NCBI RefSeq assembly: GCF_030730905.1
Contig: NZ_JAVAMP010000002.1
Location: 62,001 to 126,000, forward strand
DNA length: 64,000 bases
Reading direction: 5' to 3'
DNA from: Chengkuizengella axinellae
GTDB taxonomy: Bacteria > Bacillota > Bacilli > Paenibacillales > KCTC-33759
Below the pieces are notes generated by a model. The model had not been told where the DNA came from. It searched no databases and saw only the letters and a program-made list of their open reading frames with translations. Positions 8,823 to 17,606 of this stretch are shown here, in pieces; positions within the stretch are counted from its first letter, which is position 1; each line of letters starts with the position of its first letter. The position numbers and the translations under genes are program-made.

Positions 8823-8840
8823 GATTAAGAAAGTCTTAAG
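8823..8840 (-). promoter_or_regulatory. Direct-repeat operator upstream of the small repeat protein
   Basis: On the minus strand: CTTAAG, ACTTT, CTTAATC, the same sequence and 11-bp period as at 8394-8411. The following bases (TAT-G) are also shared. Confidence 0.5.
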
Positions 8841-8936
8841 GAAATGTAAAAGATTCATAAAAACCGTACTTGAAATGATGATATTTGCATAATATCAATT
8901 GAAAAAGTATGGAGGATAAGGAATGAGGGAAATAGG

Positions 8937-10070
8937 ATGATCCATTGGAGAATTGGTACAGTCGCCAAAATAGATAAAGAAAGAGAGCAAGTCCAATTCA
9001 TTCAAGTGCAAGATGAAGACGGTGCAACTATGAAAGCCGTTCATTATACAGATGTTCAGCCGTTAGTACGAGTGGGAAGTAAAGTTTTAATAAATACAAC
9101 GGCAGTAGATTTGCAGCTTGGTTCTGGAGGATATCATTTTGTTTACATGATTATAGATGACACTTTAAATGAGAAAAAAGATGGTGGCAGTAAACCTAAT
9201 CATATCGGACATATTATGAAACTTCGTTATACTCCTCAACAAAGATCCGTCCTTACTTGTGAAGAACCCAATAGTCCAACCCATACTTTATTCCTGGAAG
9301 ATAAGAGTTTAGAAGAAACACCTGTTTTAATAGGTGAACTGCACAGCATGTTGCCCATTTTATGCTCTTGGCTTCATTATAAACAAAACCAAGGAAAAAC
9401 CACTAAACATGTGAAGATATGTTATGTTATGAGTGAAGGGGGGGCTTTGCCAATATCATTTAGTGAGCATGTAGCTTGCTTAAAGGACACAGGATGGATA
9501 GATGGAACGGTGACATATGGGCACACTTATGGAGGGGATATTGAAGCGGTTAATAAGTTTACTGCATTGATTGCTGCCAAACATATTTTAAAAGCAGATA
9601 TTATTATTGTTTTAATGGGGCCTGGTATTGTAGGAACTGGCACAAAATTAGGGCATACAGGAATTGAGATTGGTGAAATAGCAAACGCAGTATCAATACT
9701 TCAAGGTATTCCGATTATCGTCCCAAGGATTAGTTTCATGGATCATCGAGAAAGACATAGAGGAATTAGCCATCACCTGCTTACAACTTTATCTACAATT
9801 GCATTAAAACAATCGCAACTTTACTTGCCTTATAACCTTCCACAGGAATATACAAATCATATAGAAAAGCAAATAACTGAATTTGGTGTTCAGAAGCTTC
9901 ATGTTATTACTTGGTACAATCATTTAAAATTTGATGATATAGAAAAAAGTTTGAATCTGTACCCATTTCCAATTAAGACAATGGGAAGGGGATTATATGA
10001 TGATCCAGCTTTTTTCTTAGCGGTCTGTTGTGCTGCTCAAGCTGCCTTGGAAGTTCTGATGCAGGACTGA
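8937..10070 (+). CDS. DUF3866 family protein
   Basis: 377 residues, starting at ATG 8937 behind GAGGGA. An N-terminal beta-rich segment (HWRIGTVAKIDKE...) leads into an alpha/beta body with glycine-rich turns, including VTYGHTYGGDIEAVNKFTAL and MGPGIVGTGTKLGHTGIEIG, then PRISFMDHRERHRGISHHL. This is the pattern of DUF3866, a Firmicutes family of unknown function that commonly sits near nudF and spoIIM. Its last 98 bases overlap, on the opposite strand, the end of the mciZ-like gene. I assign no biochemical role. Confidence 0.8.
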   Translation: MIHWRIGTVAKIDKEREQVQFIQVQDEDGATMKAVHYTDVQPLVRVGSKVLINTTAVDLQLGSGGYHFVYMIIDDTLNEKKDGGSKPNHIGHIMKLRYTPQQRSVLTCEEPNSPTHTLFLEDKSLEETPVLIGELHSMLPILCSWLHYKQNQGKTTKHVKICYVMSEGGALPISFSEHVACLKDTGWIDGTVTYGHTYGGDIEAVNKFTALIAAKHILKADIIIVLMGPGIVGTGTKLGHTGIEIGEIANAVSILQGIPIIVPRISFMDHRERHRGISHHLLTTLSTIALKQSQLYLPYNLPQEYTNHIEKQITEFGVQKLHVITWYNHLKFDDIEKSLNLYPFPIKTMGRGLYDDPAFFLAVCCAAQAALEVLMQD

Positions 10071-10200
10071 CTGAATGTATGTATTCTTTTAAAGTCATAT
10101 GTTTTGATGTTGTATTTTTTAATAGGGACTTCATGTGAGTGCGGATTTCCCACGCCTTTCCTGACATGCAGATTTGATTGTGCATTGTATAAGATTTCAT
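9973..10200 (-). CDS. mciZ: MciZ-like inhibitor of Z-ring formation, C-terminally extended
   Basis: 75 residues, with an AAGGTAGG ribosome site before the ATG at 10200. Residues 10-45 contain CMSGKAWEIRTHMKSLL and then KEYI, which matches the 40-residue B. subtilis MciZ in its GKAWEIR core and its closing basic helix. MciZ is made in the mother cell during sporulation and caps FtsZ filaments. Position agrees: in B. subtilis mciZ lies directly beside nudF and is small enough to be missed. The extra 30 or so residues after the core are encoded across the 3' end of the convergent DUF3866 gene and may not be functional. I could not define a clear sigma-E promoter. Confidence 0.7.
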   Translation of the reverse strand: MKSYTMHNQICMSGKAWEIRTHMKSLLKNTTSKHMTLKEYIHSVSPASELPRQLEQHNRPLRKKLDHHIIPFPLS

Positions 10201-10370
10201 TGTTCAACCTACCTTTCAAATGATAAGATAATGAATATTATGGTCAACTTACGGTTTACAAATACTGGTCACTTTCATAAAAGTAAGAAACTCTTAGGTT
10301 TTGGGGTGATTTTTAAATAATATATGTAGGTATTGGACAAGTTATGAATACAATTTGGGAGGAAATTGAA

Positions 10371-10943
10371 GTGAAAGAACAAAATTCTAAAGAAATCAAT
10401 AACAAGTTTGAAGAAGTTACGGTAAAAACCGATCATATCTTTCAAGGAAAAATCATTTCATTGCAGGTAGATGAAGTAAAACTTCCGAATGGAAAGATGT
10501 CTACTCGAGAAATTGTTAAACATCCTGGAGCAGTCGCTGTATTAGCAATACATGAAGATAAAATGATTGTTGTGGAACAATATCGAAAACCTTTAGAGAA
10601 AAACCAGATTGAAATCCCAGCAGGAAAGCTGGATCCTGGAGAAGATCCACAGACAGCAGCGTTAAGAGAGCTGAAGGAAGAAACTGGTTTTGATTGCGGA
10701 TCCATTAAACTTATCAATTCTTTCTATACATCTCCTGGTTTTGCAGATGAAAAAATAGTTCTTTTTCTAGCAGAAGATTTAACACAAGGAGAAATGCAGC
10801 TGGATGAAGATGAGTTTTTGTCCTGTGAAAGCATTACATTAGAACAAGCACTACAATATATAAAGGAAGAAAAAATCAGTGATGCTAAAACCATCACCGC
10901 GGTTTACGCTTGGCAAATCTATAAATTGACAGGGAAAATCTAA
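10371..10943 (+). CDS. nudF: ADP-ribose pyrophosphatase (Nudix hydrolase)
   Basis: 190 residues from GTG 10371, chosen because GGGAGG lies 8 bases upstream; an ATG 27 bases earlier has no ribosome site. It hydrolyses ADP-ribose to AMP and ribose-5-phosphate in the cytosol. The Nudix box is complete: GKLDPGEDPQTAALRELKEETGF, here written with its key residues G-x5-E-x7-REL-x-EE-x-G (about residues 83-105). Preceding motifs REIVKHPGAVAVLAI and following SFYTSPGFADE are those of NudF. The stop codon abuts the ATG of the endonuclease Q gene, so the two are one operon. Confidence 0.92.
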   Translation: MKEQNSKEINNKFEEVTVKTDHIFQGKIISLQVDEVKLPNGKMSTREIVKHPGAVAVLAIHEDKMIVVEQYRKPLEKNQIEIPAGKLDPGEDPQTAALRELKEETGFDCGSIKLINSFYTSPGFADEKIVLFLAEDLTQGEMQLDEDEFLSCESITLEQALQYIKEEKISDAKTITAVYAWQIYKLTGKI

Positions 10944-12107
10944 ATGCAATCTTACTATGCAGACTTACATATTCATATAGGGCGAACCAATAAAGGACAA
11001 GCAGTGAAAATTACTGCTAGTAAAGAATTAACGTTTTATAACATTATGGAAGAAGCAACATCTAGAAAAGGAATGGACATCGTTGGTATTATTGACTGTC
11101 AATCTCCAGCTGTACAAGAAGATATAGAACATTATTTGAATCAAGGGATCATGAATGAGGTCGACGGTGGCGGCATTCGATTTGGAAATACAACGATGAT
11201 TCTTGGAAGTGAAATCGAGATTAATGATGAAGGTTTTGGCCCAGCGCATGTATTAGTGTATTTGCCAGAGTTGAAATCTATGAAGGATTTTACAACGTGG
11301 ATGAGTAAACATATGAAGAATGTTAATCTGAGTACACAACGTCTCTATGTACCTGCTAGAATACTGCAGGAGGAAGTAATCCAAAGAGGGGGATTATTTA
11401 TTCCAGCTCATATTTTTACTCCTCACAAAAGTATTTATGGCAGTTCAAAACGCTTATCATATTATTTGTACAAAGAGCATATTTCAGCGGTTGAGCTTGG
11501 TTTAAGTGCGGACACAGAAATGGCTGGATATTTATCTGAATTAAGTGAATACACCTTTTTAACCAATTCTGATGCACATTCGTTAAGTAAAATTGCTAGA
11601 GAGTATAACAAGTTATGGTTGAAGGAACCCAATTTCATAGAACTAAAGAAAGCTTTGCTTCGTATAGATGGACGTAAGGTGATTGCGAATTATGGATTAA
11701 ATCCTAAATTGGGTAAATATAACCGTACATACTGTTCAAATTGTGAATCTATTATAGATGAAAATACTTCTGTAGTTGGGCGCTGCACTTATTGTGGAAG
11801 TGAAAAAATCGTTCGTGGAGTCTTTGATCGAATTAAACAGTTAGCTGATCAGGAAAAATCGCATATAGAGAATAAACCACCGTATTATTACCAGATTCCT
11901 TTAGAATTTATACCTGGACTAGGTCCTCGAAAGTTAAATCAGCTTCTTACTAGATTTGGAACTGAAATGAATGTACTTCATCATACGACCAAAGAGCAAA
12001 TATGTGAAGTGGTTGGAGATCAATTAGCAGAACAGATCATGTTGTCTAGAGAAGGCAGAAGCATAATCCAAACTGGTGGGGGTGGAAAATACGGTAAAAT
12101 TAAATAA
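10944..12107 (+). CDS. Endonuclease Q family protein (PHP domain, TIGR00375)
   Basis: 387 residues, beginning directly after the nudF stop. The PHP metal site is visible: YYADLHIHIG at the N-terminus, a conserved Glu in LGSEIEI, IPAHIF, and NSDAHS (about residue 210). Residues about 266-287 form a zinc finger, CSNCE...CTYCGS. A helix-hairpin-helix (FIPGLGPRKLNQLL) follows at about 330. The family cleaves DNA 5' of deaminated bases such as uracil and hypoxanthine, so it acts in DNA repair. Length and domain order are normal. Confidence 0.88.
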   Translation: MQSYYADLHIHIGRTNKGQAVKITASKELTFYNIMEEATSRKGMDIVGIIDCQSPAVQEDIEHYLNQGIMNEVDGGGIRFGNTTMILGSEIEINDEGFGPAHVLVYLPELKSMKDFTTWMSKHMKNVNLSTQRLYVPARILQEEVIQRGGLFIPAHIFTPHKSIYGSSKRLSYYLYKEHISAVELGLSADTEMAGYLSELSEYTFLTNSDAHSLSKIAREYNKLWLKEPNFIELKKALLRIDGRKVIANYGLNPKLGKYNRTYCSNCESIIDENTSVVGRCTYCGSEKIVRGVFDRIKQLADQEKSHIENKPPYYYQIPLEFIPGLGPRKLNQLLTRFGTEMNVLHHTTKEQICEVVGDQLAEQIMLSREGRSIIQTGGGGKYGKIK

Positions 12108-12217
12108 ATGATCATCTTTAAAAGATTTTCTTTTTCCTCTATTAGATTGTCATAGTATACATTTAGATTCATAGAATGTATTAATAGGACTAATAGGATA
12201 ATAGGAGGAAGAATCGG

Positions 12218-12841
12218 ATGAATATGCAGCAATATTTGAAAGACCACCTCTCTCTTTATATTTTTGTTTCAGTATTATTTATTATGGGCATTATTTTTGG
12301 AGCATTGATGGTCAACGCACTTTCATTAGAACAAAAGCAAGATATGTCAAATTATCTTGACAGTTTTTTCAAAACGATGGATGAGGAGACAGACTTGAGC
12401 AGCAGACAACTCTTGCAGGAAACCTTTGGTTTGCATTTAAAGTGGATGCTATTAATATGGGTGTTAGGTTTGTCTGTTATAGGTCTTCCCTTCATACTCA
12501 TTTTAGATTTTCTAAAAGGAGTGCTTATCGGTTTTACTACGGGTTATATTGTTGGTGAACTTTCATGGGACGGTATTTTATTTACGCTCGTATCCATTGC
12601 TCCTCAAAATTTAATTATTATACCAGTGATCATTATTGCAAGTGTTTCAGGAGTATCTTTTTCTATATATTTAATCAAAAATCGATTATTACAAAAAAGA
12701 GGGAATATATCAAAACCTTTTATGACATTTTCTTTTTTAATTTTATCGTTAATTGGTGTTCTTTTTGTAATTTCTATGTATGAAACATATTTAACTCCTG
12801 TTATTATGAAATGGATTACGCCAATGTTATTGTCTGTTTGA
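12218..12841 (+). CDS. spoIIM: Stage II sporulation protein M
   Basis: 207 residues with about five membrane helices (near residues 8-30, 72-98, 100-122, 126-150, 168-190). SpoIIM forms the DMP complex with SpoIID and SpoIIP and drives septal peptidoglycan thinning and engulfment. The ribosome site AGGAGGAA precedes ATG 12218. The order nudF - endonuclease Q - spoIIM - fur agrees with spore-forming Bacillales. It is separated from the upstream gene by 110 bases, so it may have its own sporulation promoter. Confidence 0.88.
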   Translation: MNMQQYLKDHLSLYIFVSVLFIMGIIFGALMVNALSLEQKQDMSNYLDSFFKTMDEETDLSSRQLLQETFGLHLKWMLLIWVLGLSVIGLPFILILDFLKGVLIGFTTGYIVGELSWDGILFTLVSIAPQNLIIIPVIIIASVSGVSFSIYLIKNRLLQKRGNISKPFMTFSFLILSLIGVLFVISMYETYLTPVIMKWITPMLLSV

Positions 12842-12953
12842 CTTTATTCATGACCTCCCTCTATAATGATACTAGGAATGATAGGATGAACTAATTTTAT
12901 ATTTTCATTTGATTGTTCAGTGCAGATGATTGGATATTTTAGGGGGAAGGAAT

Positions 12954-13397
12954 ATGGAGGCGCGGATCGAAAAAATTAAACAGGAATTACAATCTCAAGG
13001 GTATAAATTAACGCCGCAGCGGGAAGCAACTGTTCGCGTTTTATTGGAAAATGAAGAGGATCATTTAAGCGCTGAGGATGTATTTATGCTTGTAAAGGAT
13101 AAGGCCCCTGAAATAGGTCTAGCTACTGTATATCGTACATTGGAGCTTCTCAATGAATTACATGTCGTAGAGAAAATGAATTTCGGTGATGGCGTTGCTA
13201 GATATGATTTGCGTAACAATGATAAAAATCATCATCATCATCATCTCATTTGTGTTCAATGTGGGGCAGTGGATGAAATTATGGAGGATTGGTTAGGTCC
13301 TTTAGAAGAAAGGCTTGCAAAAGAATTTAATTTTAAGGTGATTGATCATCGCTTAGATTTTCAAGGAATATGTCATCGCTGTAATGAAAAAAAATAA
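12954..13397 (+). CDS. fur: Ferric uptake regulator
   Basis: 147 residues from ATG 12954 (AGGGGGAAGG upstream). Winged-helix domain: KLTPQREATVRVLLENEEDHLSAEDV, then the recognition helix region GLATVYRTLELL. The metal-binding/dimerisation half has a five-His run (KNHHHHHL), CVQC (about residue 101) and a final CHRC, which build the structural zinc site. Fur represses iron uptake genes when iron is plentiful. Choice of Fur over Zur or PerR rests on its place next to spoIIM, as in B. subtilis. I saw no clear Fur box in its own promoter. Confidence 0.85.
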   Translation: MEARIEKIKQELQSQGYKLTPQREATVRVLLENEEDHLSAEDVFMLVKDKAPEIGLATVYRTLELLNELHVVEKMNFGDGVARYDLRNNDKNHHHHHLICVQCGAVDEIMEDWLGPLEERLAKEFNFKVIDHRLDFQGICHRCNEKK

Positions 13398-13429
13398 CAA
13401 TATTATAATACCTACATAAAAGACCGGCT

Positions 13430-13472
13430 CTCCATTACTTTACAAATTATTTGTGATGGGGGTATTTTTTTG
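13430..13472 (+). terminator. Terminator after fur
   Basis: Stem CTCCATTAC with GTGATGGGG, extended inward by ACAAA / TTTGT, and followed by TATTTTTTTG. Confidence 0.7.
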
Positions 13473-13518
13473 TTTATTTGGAAATCATATGTTTGAAAGT
13501 ATAAACTTCTATTGGATT

Positions 13519-13666
13519 AAGACAAGGACTTCTAGTTATGAACTAGTTTGGTCTGCATCAAAGCAGGACGTTTTGATGTAGACGTTTGCTAGCTCACGGA
13601 AGTCTTGGTATCGGAATGTCAGGTGTAGTGCCTACAAACTACTTTTGTGGGTGTTTTATTGTGTTC
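13519..13666 (+). promoter_or_regulatory. Structured RNA leader with terminator upstream of ald (unclassified)
   Basis: The bases fold as a three-way junction. The closing stem is GACTTC (13527-13532) with GAAGTC (13599-13604). The first arm is CTAGTT-ATG-AACTAG (13532-13546). The second arm is TCTGCATCAAA with TTTTGATGTAGA (13552-13582). Downstream, CCTACAAA / TTTGTGGG with a T-rich tail looks like a terminator. A competing small hairpin, GTAG-TGC-CTAC, would use its left arm. Together this resembles a regulatory leader that controls read-through into alanine dehydrogenase. It does not match any riboswitch class I can recall from consensus motifs. Confidence 0.45.
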
Positions 13667-13708
13667 AAGTAGAACTATTACATCATTTTTTAAGGAGAGT
13701 GTATCGTT

Positions 13709-14824
13709 GTGATTATTGGAGTACCAAAAGAAGTAAAGGTGAATGAAAATCGCGTTTCCTTAACACCTGCAGGAGCGGGTATGCTTACAGGAGCAGGGCA
13801 TCAAGTCATACTGGAAAAAGGTGCAGGGGAAAACAGTGGATTTTTAGATGAAGATTTTATTCAAGAGGGTGTGAATATACTTCCTACTGCTCGTGATGTT
13901 TGGACTAAAGCAGATATGATTTTGAAAGTAAAGGAACCGCTTCCATCAGAATATGAACTTTTTCAAGAAAATCAAATCGTATTTACATATTTGCATTTAG
14001 CAGCCGCAAGAGATTTAACCAAACATTTATTACAAAAAAATGTGACCTCAATTGCTTATGAAACGATTCAATTGCCAACAGGTGAATTACCTTTACTTAC
14101 TCCGATGAGTGAAGTGGCTGGAAGAATGTCAGTTCAAGTAGGAGCACAGTTTTTAGAAAACTACTATGGTGGGAGAGGTGTGCTTTTAGGTGGAGTACCA
14201 GGTGTACCTCCAGGGGACGTATGTATTATTGGTGGCGGTGTCGTTGGGACTAATGCAGCAAAAATCGCTTTAGGAATGGGTGCAAGTGTCGTAATAGTGG
14301 AAAGAAGCGCTCAACGCATGAGACAACTAGATGATCTATTTAATGGACGAGTTCGTACGTTAATGTCTAACCCACACAACATTTTAAGTGCCGTGCAAAA
14401 AGCGGATCTAGTTATCGGGGCTGTATTAATCCCAGGAGCAAGAGCACCTAAATTGGTTACAGAAGATATGGTAAAACAAATGAAAAATGGTGCTGTTGTC
14501 GTAGATGTAGCTGTGGATCAGGGTGGATCTATCGAAACGATTGATCGAGTTACTTCACACAGTGAACCAACCTATGAAAAATTTGGGGTTATACATTATG
14601 CAGTTGCAAATATGCCTGGTGCTGTTCCAAGAACTTCAACATTAGCATTAACAAATGTTACTATGCCGTATGTAATGGAGCTTGTAAATAAAGGTTTTGA
14701 TCAAGCCATTGCTGAAAATCAACCCCTAAAATTGGGTGTGAATACTTACAAAGGAAGATTGACTTATAAAGCAGTTGCTGATGCAGTAGGGCATGCATAT
14801 ACTCCACTAGATGAGGTTCTTTAA
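13709..14824 (+). CDS. ald: Alanine dehydrogenase
   Basis: 371 residues. GTG start at 13709 with AAGGAGAG upstream. It interconverts L-alanine with pyruvate and ammonia using NAD; in Bacillus it serves alanine catabolism and spore formation. Seen: [20 protein letters not shown] with the substrate-binding Arg and the PKE motif, the catalytic Lys ([13 protein letters not shown], about residue 74), the catalytic His in FTYLHLAAA (about 95), and the Rossmann glycine-rich motif [11 protein letters not shown] (about 174). Length is typical. A structured leader precedes it and a terminator follows, so it is transcribed alone. Confidence 0.95.
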   Translation: MIIGVPKEVKVNENRVSLTPAGAGMLTGAGHQVILEKGAGENSGFLDEDFIQEGVNILPTARDVWTKADMILKVKEPLPSEYELFQENQIVFTYLHLAAARDLTKHLLQKNVTSIAYETIQLPTGELPLLTPMSEVAGRMSVQVGAQFLENYYGGRGVLLGGVPGVPPGDVCIIGGGVVGTNAAKIALGMGASVVIVERSAQRMRQLDDLFNGRVRTLMSNPHNILSAVQKADLVIGAVLIPGARAPKLVTEDMVKQMKNGAVVVDVAVDQGGSIETIDRVTSHSEPTYEKFGVIHYAVANMPGAVPRTSTLALTNVTMPYVMELVNKGFDQAIAENQPLKLGVNTYKGRLTYKAVADAVGHAYTPLDEVL

Positions 14825-14851
14825 TTAAACTTTTCATTCATATATTTTCTT

Positions 14852-14884
14852 ACCCCACTTCACACATAGAGGTGGGTTTTTTAT
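14852..14884 (+). terminator. Terminator of ald
   Basis: Stem ACCCCAC / GTGGGT with a 12-base loop, then TTTTTTAT. Confidence 0.85.
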
Positions 14885-15006
14885 AGTTGCTTATATAATT
14901 ACAAAAAATATCTATTAGTAAGTTAGTGAAAACTATAGATTTTATGTCGAAAAATGTATAACATGGAAGTATGGAATTTTCAATAAGTGGAAAAGGAGAT
15001 AAATGT

Positions 15007-15774
15007 ATGAATGAAGAGATAAAAAAGAATTTAAATGATATTGAAATTGCTCAAAACATAATGAAGGAACAAAGAGGTCTAGTGCAAGATTTGGTAGATC
15101 ATTCTAATAACGTTTCAGTACATGCTTCAGATATCGTAGAAAAAGTAGGCAACATCAAACTATTATCCTCACATGCAGTAGAGTTGTCTCGTGAAGGAGA
15201 GAAACAAATTGAGCAAACGGTTTCCCAAATGGAACAAATTAATCTACGTACTGAAGAAATAGCAACAAAAATGAATACATTAACGGAGCTTTCCACTGAT
15301 ATTTTGCAGGTGGTTGATGTGTTACAACAAATTGCCTCGCAAACCAAGCTATTATCTTTAAATGCTGCGATTGAAGCCGCTCGCGCAGGAGATCATGGCA
15401 GAGGTTTTGGTGTAGTAGCTTCTGAAGTTAGAAAACTAGCTGAAAGCAGTGAAAAATCTTCTAAAGAAGTTGAAACTATCATTAGTCAAATTACAAAAGA
15501 AATTAAGGGATTAGTACAAGAAACAAGTAATAGCGAGAAGGATACGGAAAAAGGTAAAATGGATGTGGAAAACGCTAAGCAAAAATTCCTTATGATCCAA
15601 TCTGCTGTTGATAATTTAAGGAATGATAATGAAGAAGTATTCGCGAAATCTACATCGATGAACGAAATTAGTGCAACGATCAATGAATTAAGTAAACCTA
15701 TTGCAGGAAATCGCAAACTTATATCACAAGGTGTAGAAGCTGCGGTGAACATTACTGAGATTTGCAAAGTTTAA
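15007..15774 (+). CDS. Soluble methyl-accepting chemotaxis protein-like signalling domain
   Basis: 255 residues from ATG 15007 (AAGGAG upstream). It has no membrane segment, HAMP or PAS domain. The whole protein is a long coiled coil with the conserved receptor hairpin tip, [20 protein letters not shown] then [16 protein letters not shown] (about residues 108-142), which contacts CheA and CheW. It could be a cytoplasmic sensor or a helper subunit. The stop overlaps the possible start of the GltS-like gene by 13 bases, so the two may be co-translated. Confidence 0.85.
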   Translation: MNEEIKKNLNDIEIAQNIMKEQRGLVQDLVDHSNNVSVHASDIVEKVGNIKLLSSHAVELSREGEKQIEQTVSQMEQINLRTEEIATKMNTLTELSTDILQVVDVLQQIASQTKLLSLNAAIEAARAGDHGRGFGVVASEVRKLAESSEKSSKEVETIISQITKEIKGLVQETSNSEKDTEKGKMDVENAKQKFLMIQSAVDNLRNDNEEVFAKSTSMNEISATINELSKPIAGNRKLISQGVEAAVNITEICKV

Positions 15775-16895
15775 CACTTTTATCATCCGTGTACATGTAC
15801 ATTTTACATATTTTTATCATTCTCTTTTTAGTAGTTATAGGTTTATACTTGGAAAAACGTTGGAAACTATCAGCAAATTATATTTCTCCTGCATTAGCAG
15901 GAGGCATCATTGGAATGTTAGTCAACGGATTTATTTATTATTTTTATTCCTATTCTTTCATTCCAAGTCAATTGGTAGTTCGTTTTTTTGTCACAGCATT
16001 TTTATTTTCAATTGGTCTTAAAATGGGTTTAACATATCAAAGGAAGCAGTGGATTCATTTATTTTATTTGTTTAGTATTACAACGTTTCTCTTATTTACT
16101 ATAGAACTTATGGCGTGGATTTTCTTTAAAAACAACCTTTTGTTGTTACAGGTTTTTAATTCACAGACCTTCTCCTGGAATGATGAATGGACGAGCAGGT
16201 TAAAAATGTGGTTTTCAGAACATTTAGGATTTCAGTTTCATTTTTCCTTAATCCTCGTGTTTTTGCTAACACCTGTTGTAATTCGATGGATGAGCAAATT
16301 ACATATCGATAAAGAAATGAGTCTTCATAAAATTTCCAGTGTTCGATCTTGGCCATTCAGTGCTGTGTTGACATTATTTTTTGTAACTATGCTTGCTTTA
16401 CTTTTGAAGCATTTCTTTTTTTATAATGCCATTTTCTTATTTGACTTGGTTATTTCCATGTGTGTTGGTTTTATCATTGGAAATGTGCTAAAAAGTAGAA
16501 AATCAAAAGAGGTTGATCAGTGGATTGTTAGTGTATTAAGTATTGGCACACTGTCACTTTATGGTTTTATTATTTCTATGTTATTTAAATCTTCCATGTA
16601 CATATGGATGGACTGGTCCTGGACTATAGCGGGATTATTTACGATCAAATTTATAGTCATTACTTTTATTTGGATTTGGGTATCAAGAAAGTGGGTAAAT
16701 AATCACCCGAAACTGGTTTTAATTAGTGCTTGCTGGGCTTTTACATTAAGTGCTCCTGTTACCTGTATGAACGCAATGCATAGTGTTGTTCGAAGACATG
16801 GTGCAGCTGATCAAGTTCTATTGCTTATACCACCTGTAATCCTTTGGTTGATAAATTATCCGCATTATTGGTTGTATTTGTGGTTGTACAAATAG
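15762..16895 (+). CDS. GltS-like sodium/glutamate symporter family membrane protein
   Basis: Up to 377 residues and about ten hydrophobic helices. The N-terminus ([24 protein letters not shown]) and the C-terminal block ([19 protein letters not shown], then [14 protein letters not shown]) resemble the GltS family, where a GxTPxAxANM-like loop near the end is part of the transport site. That loop is poorly conserved here, so transport of glutamate is uncertain. The start is unclear: TTG 15762 overlaps the chemoreceptor stop; ATG 15795 is an alternative with no good ribosome site. A terminator follows at 16959. Confidence 0.6.
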   Translation: MQSLTLLSSVYMYILHIFIILFLVVIGLYLEKRWKLSANYISPALAGGIIGMLVNGFIYYFYSYSFIPSQLVVRFFVTAFLFSIGLKMGLTYQRKQWIHLFYLFSITTFLLFTIELMAWIFFKNNLLLLQVFNSQTFSWNDEWTSRLKMWFSEHLGFQFHFSLILVFLLTPVVIRWMSKLHIDKEMSLHKISSVRSWPFSAVLTLFFVTMLALLLKHFFFYNAIFLFDLVISMCVGFIIGNVLKSRKSKEVDQWIVSVLSIGTLSLYGFIISMLFKSSMYIWMDWSWTIAGLFTIKFIVITFIWIWVSRKWVNNHPKLVLISACWAFTLSAPVTCMNAMHSVVRRHGAADQVLLLIPPVILWLINYPHYWLYLWLYK

Positions 16896-17145
16896 TAGAA
16901 AACAATGGATTATAATCAGGAGATAATAAGGGGAGTAAATTCTGATGTAAAATCAAAAAAGAACCAACATTTTCTTTCTGAATGTGTTGGTTCTTGTGTT
17001 TATTGTGGTATAAGTAATCTTTTTTCGTTTTCGTTTTTCTTGTTCGCATGTCTATCATAGCAAATGCGCTTCTGTTTTTATTAGGATTTCTTTTTCCTTC
17101 TCTTTCTAACTTCTCACGAATCTTTTTAGCTTTTGATTTAGCCAA
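16825..17145 (-). CDS. yqkK: YqkK-like small basic protein, apparently read past its usual stop
   Basis: It starts at TTG 17145 with AAGGAG 8 bases upstream. The N-terminal 60 residues are very basic and conserved in style (AKSKAKKIREKLEREGKRNP, then FAMIDMRTRKTKTKKDYLY), as in YqkK of the spoIIM region of Bacillus. Function is unknown. A terminator stem (16995 to 16959 on this strand) lies inside the frame after about residue 52. One T fewer in the terminator T-run would give Ser-Phe-stop exactly there. The remaining 45 or so residues run into the opposite end of the GltS-like gene and look non-native. I therefore think the frame has lost its stop by a one-base change. Confidence 0.6.
   Translation of the reverse strand: MAKSKAKKIREKLEREGKRNPNKNRSAFAMIDMRTRKTKTKKDYLYHNKHKNQHIQKENVGSFLILHQNLLPLLSPDYNPLFSTICTTTNTTNNADNLSTKGLQVV
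16954..17001. terminator. Bidirectional terminator between gltS-like and yqkK-like genes
   Basis: An 11-bp perfect stem AAGAACCAACA / TGTTGGTTCTT. A T-run follows on the minus side (TTCTTTTTTG) and a T-rich tail on the plus side. Confidence 0.85.
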
Positions 17146-17188
17146 AATGATCACTCCTTTAATGTATTTAATTTTATATCAAAAATCG

Positions 17189-17545
17189 TTACAATCTTCG
17201 TTTAAAATCACGAATGTAAGATTCTGTTTCAACAGACTTTACTGACAGCATTTCTAGTATGCGGTCTTGACGTTCTTGTCCTTCCTTAATATCTTTTACA
17301 TCACTTTTAACTTCTTCAACATCGCTTTTAACGTCCTCAATATCACTTTTAACTTCTTCAATATCGCTTTTAACACCCTCGACGTCCTTTTGAATTTCTT
17401 TTATTTCGTATTTAATTTCATGTAAATCTTTATCGAACTTATCTGTTCTGCTTTCTTGGGTTTTTAATCTAGCATTATTATCTCCTACCAATTTTATTAA
17501 GGTTCCAAGCATTTCTTCCATACGATTAAGCTGATTATCATTCAA
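17189..17545 (-). CDS. Small coiled-coil protein, probably SOS-regulated
   Basis: 118 residues from TTG 17545 (AGGAAG 7 bases upstream). Residues about 30-100 are one long coiled coil. Its centre consists of five nearly identical heptads (VEGVKSD, IEEVKSD, IEDVKSD, VEEVKSD, VKDIKEG), visible in the DNA as 21-base tandem repeats. It resembles small hypothetical coiled-coil proteins common in Bacillales and phages. There is no signal peptide or membrane span. A LexA/DinR-type box overlaps the likely -35 region (17624-17637), which suggests induction after DNA damage. Function is not known. Confidence 0.65.
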   Translation of the reverse strand: MNDNQLNRMEEMLGTLIKLVGDNNARLKTQESRTDKFDKDLHEIKYEIKEIQKDVEGVKSDIEEVKSDIEDVKSDVEEVKSDVKDIKEGQERQDRILEMLSVKSVETESYIRDFKRRL

Positions 17546-17606
17546 GATCTCACTTCCTAACTGATTTGAATTTGATGGTTTTCTTAATTCTATATTATTA
17601 TAACAT

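Noticed and set aside
13519-13666. T-box, glycine, lysine, SAM or c-di-GMP riboswitch
   Set aside because: None of the conserved core sequences of those classes is present, so the leader is left unclassified.
17270-17400. 21-base tandem repeats
   Set aside because: They are coiled-coil heptads of the 118-residue protein, not an independent repeat element.
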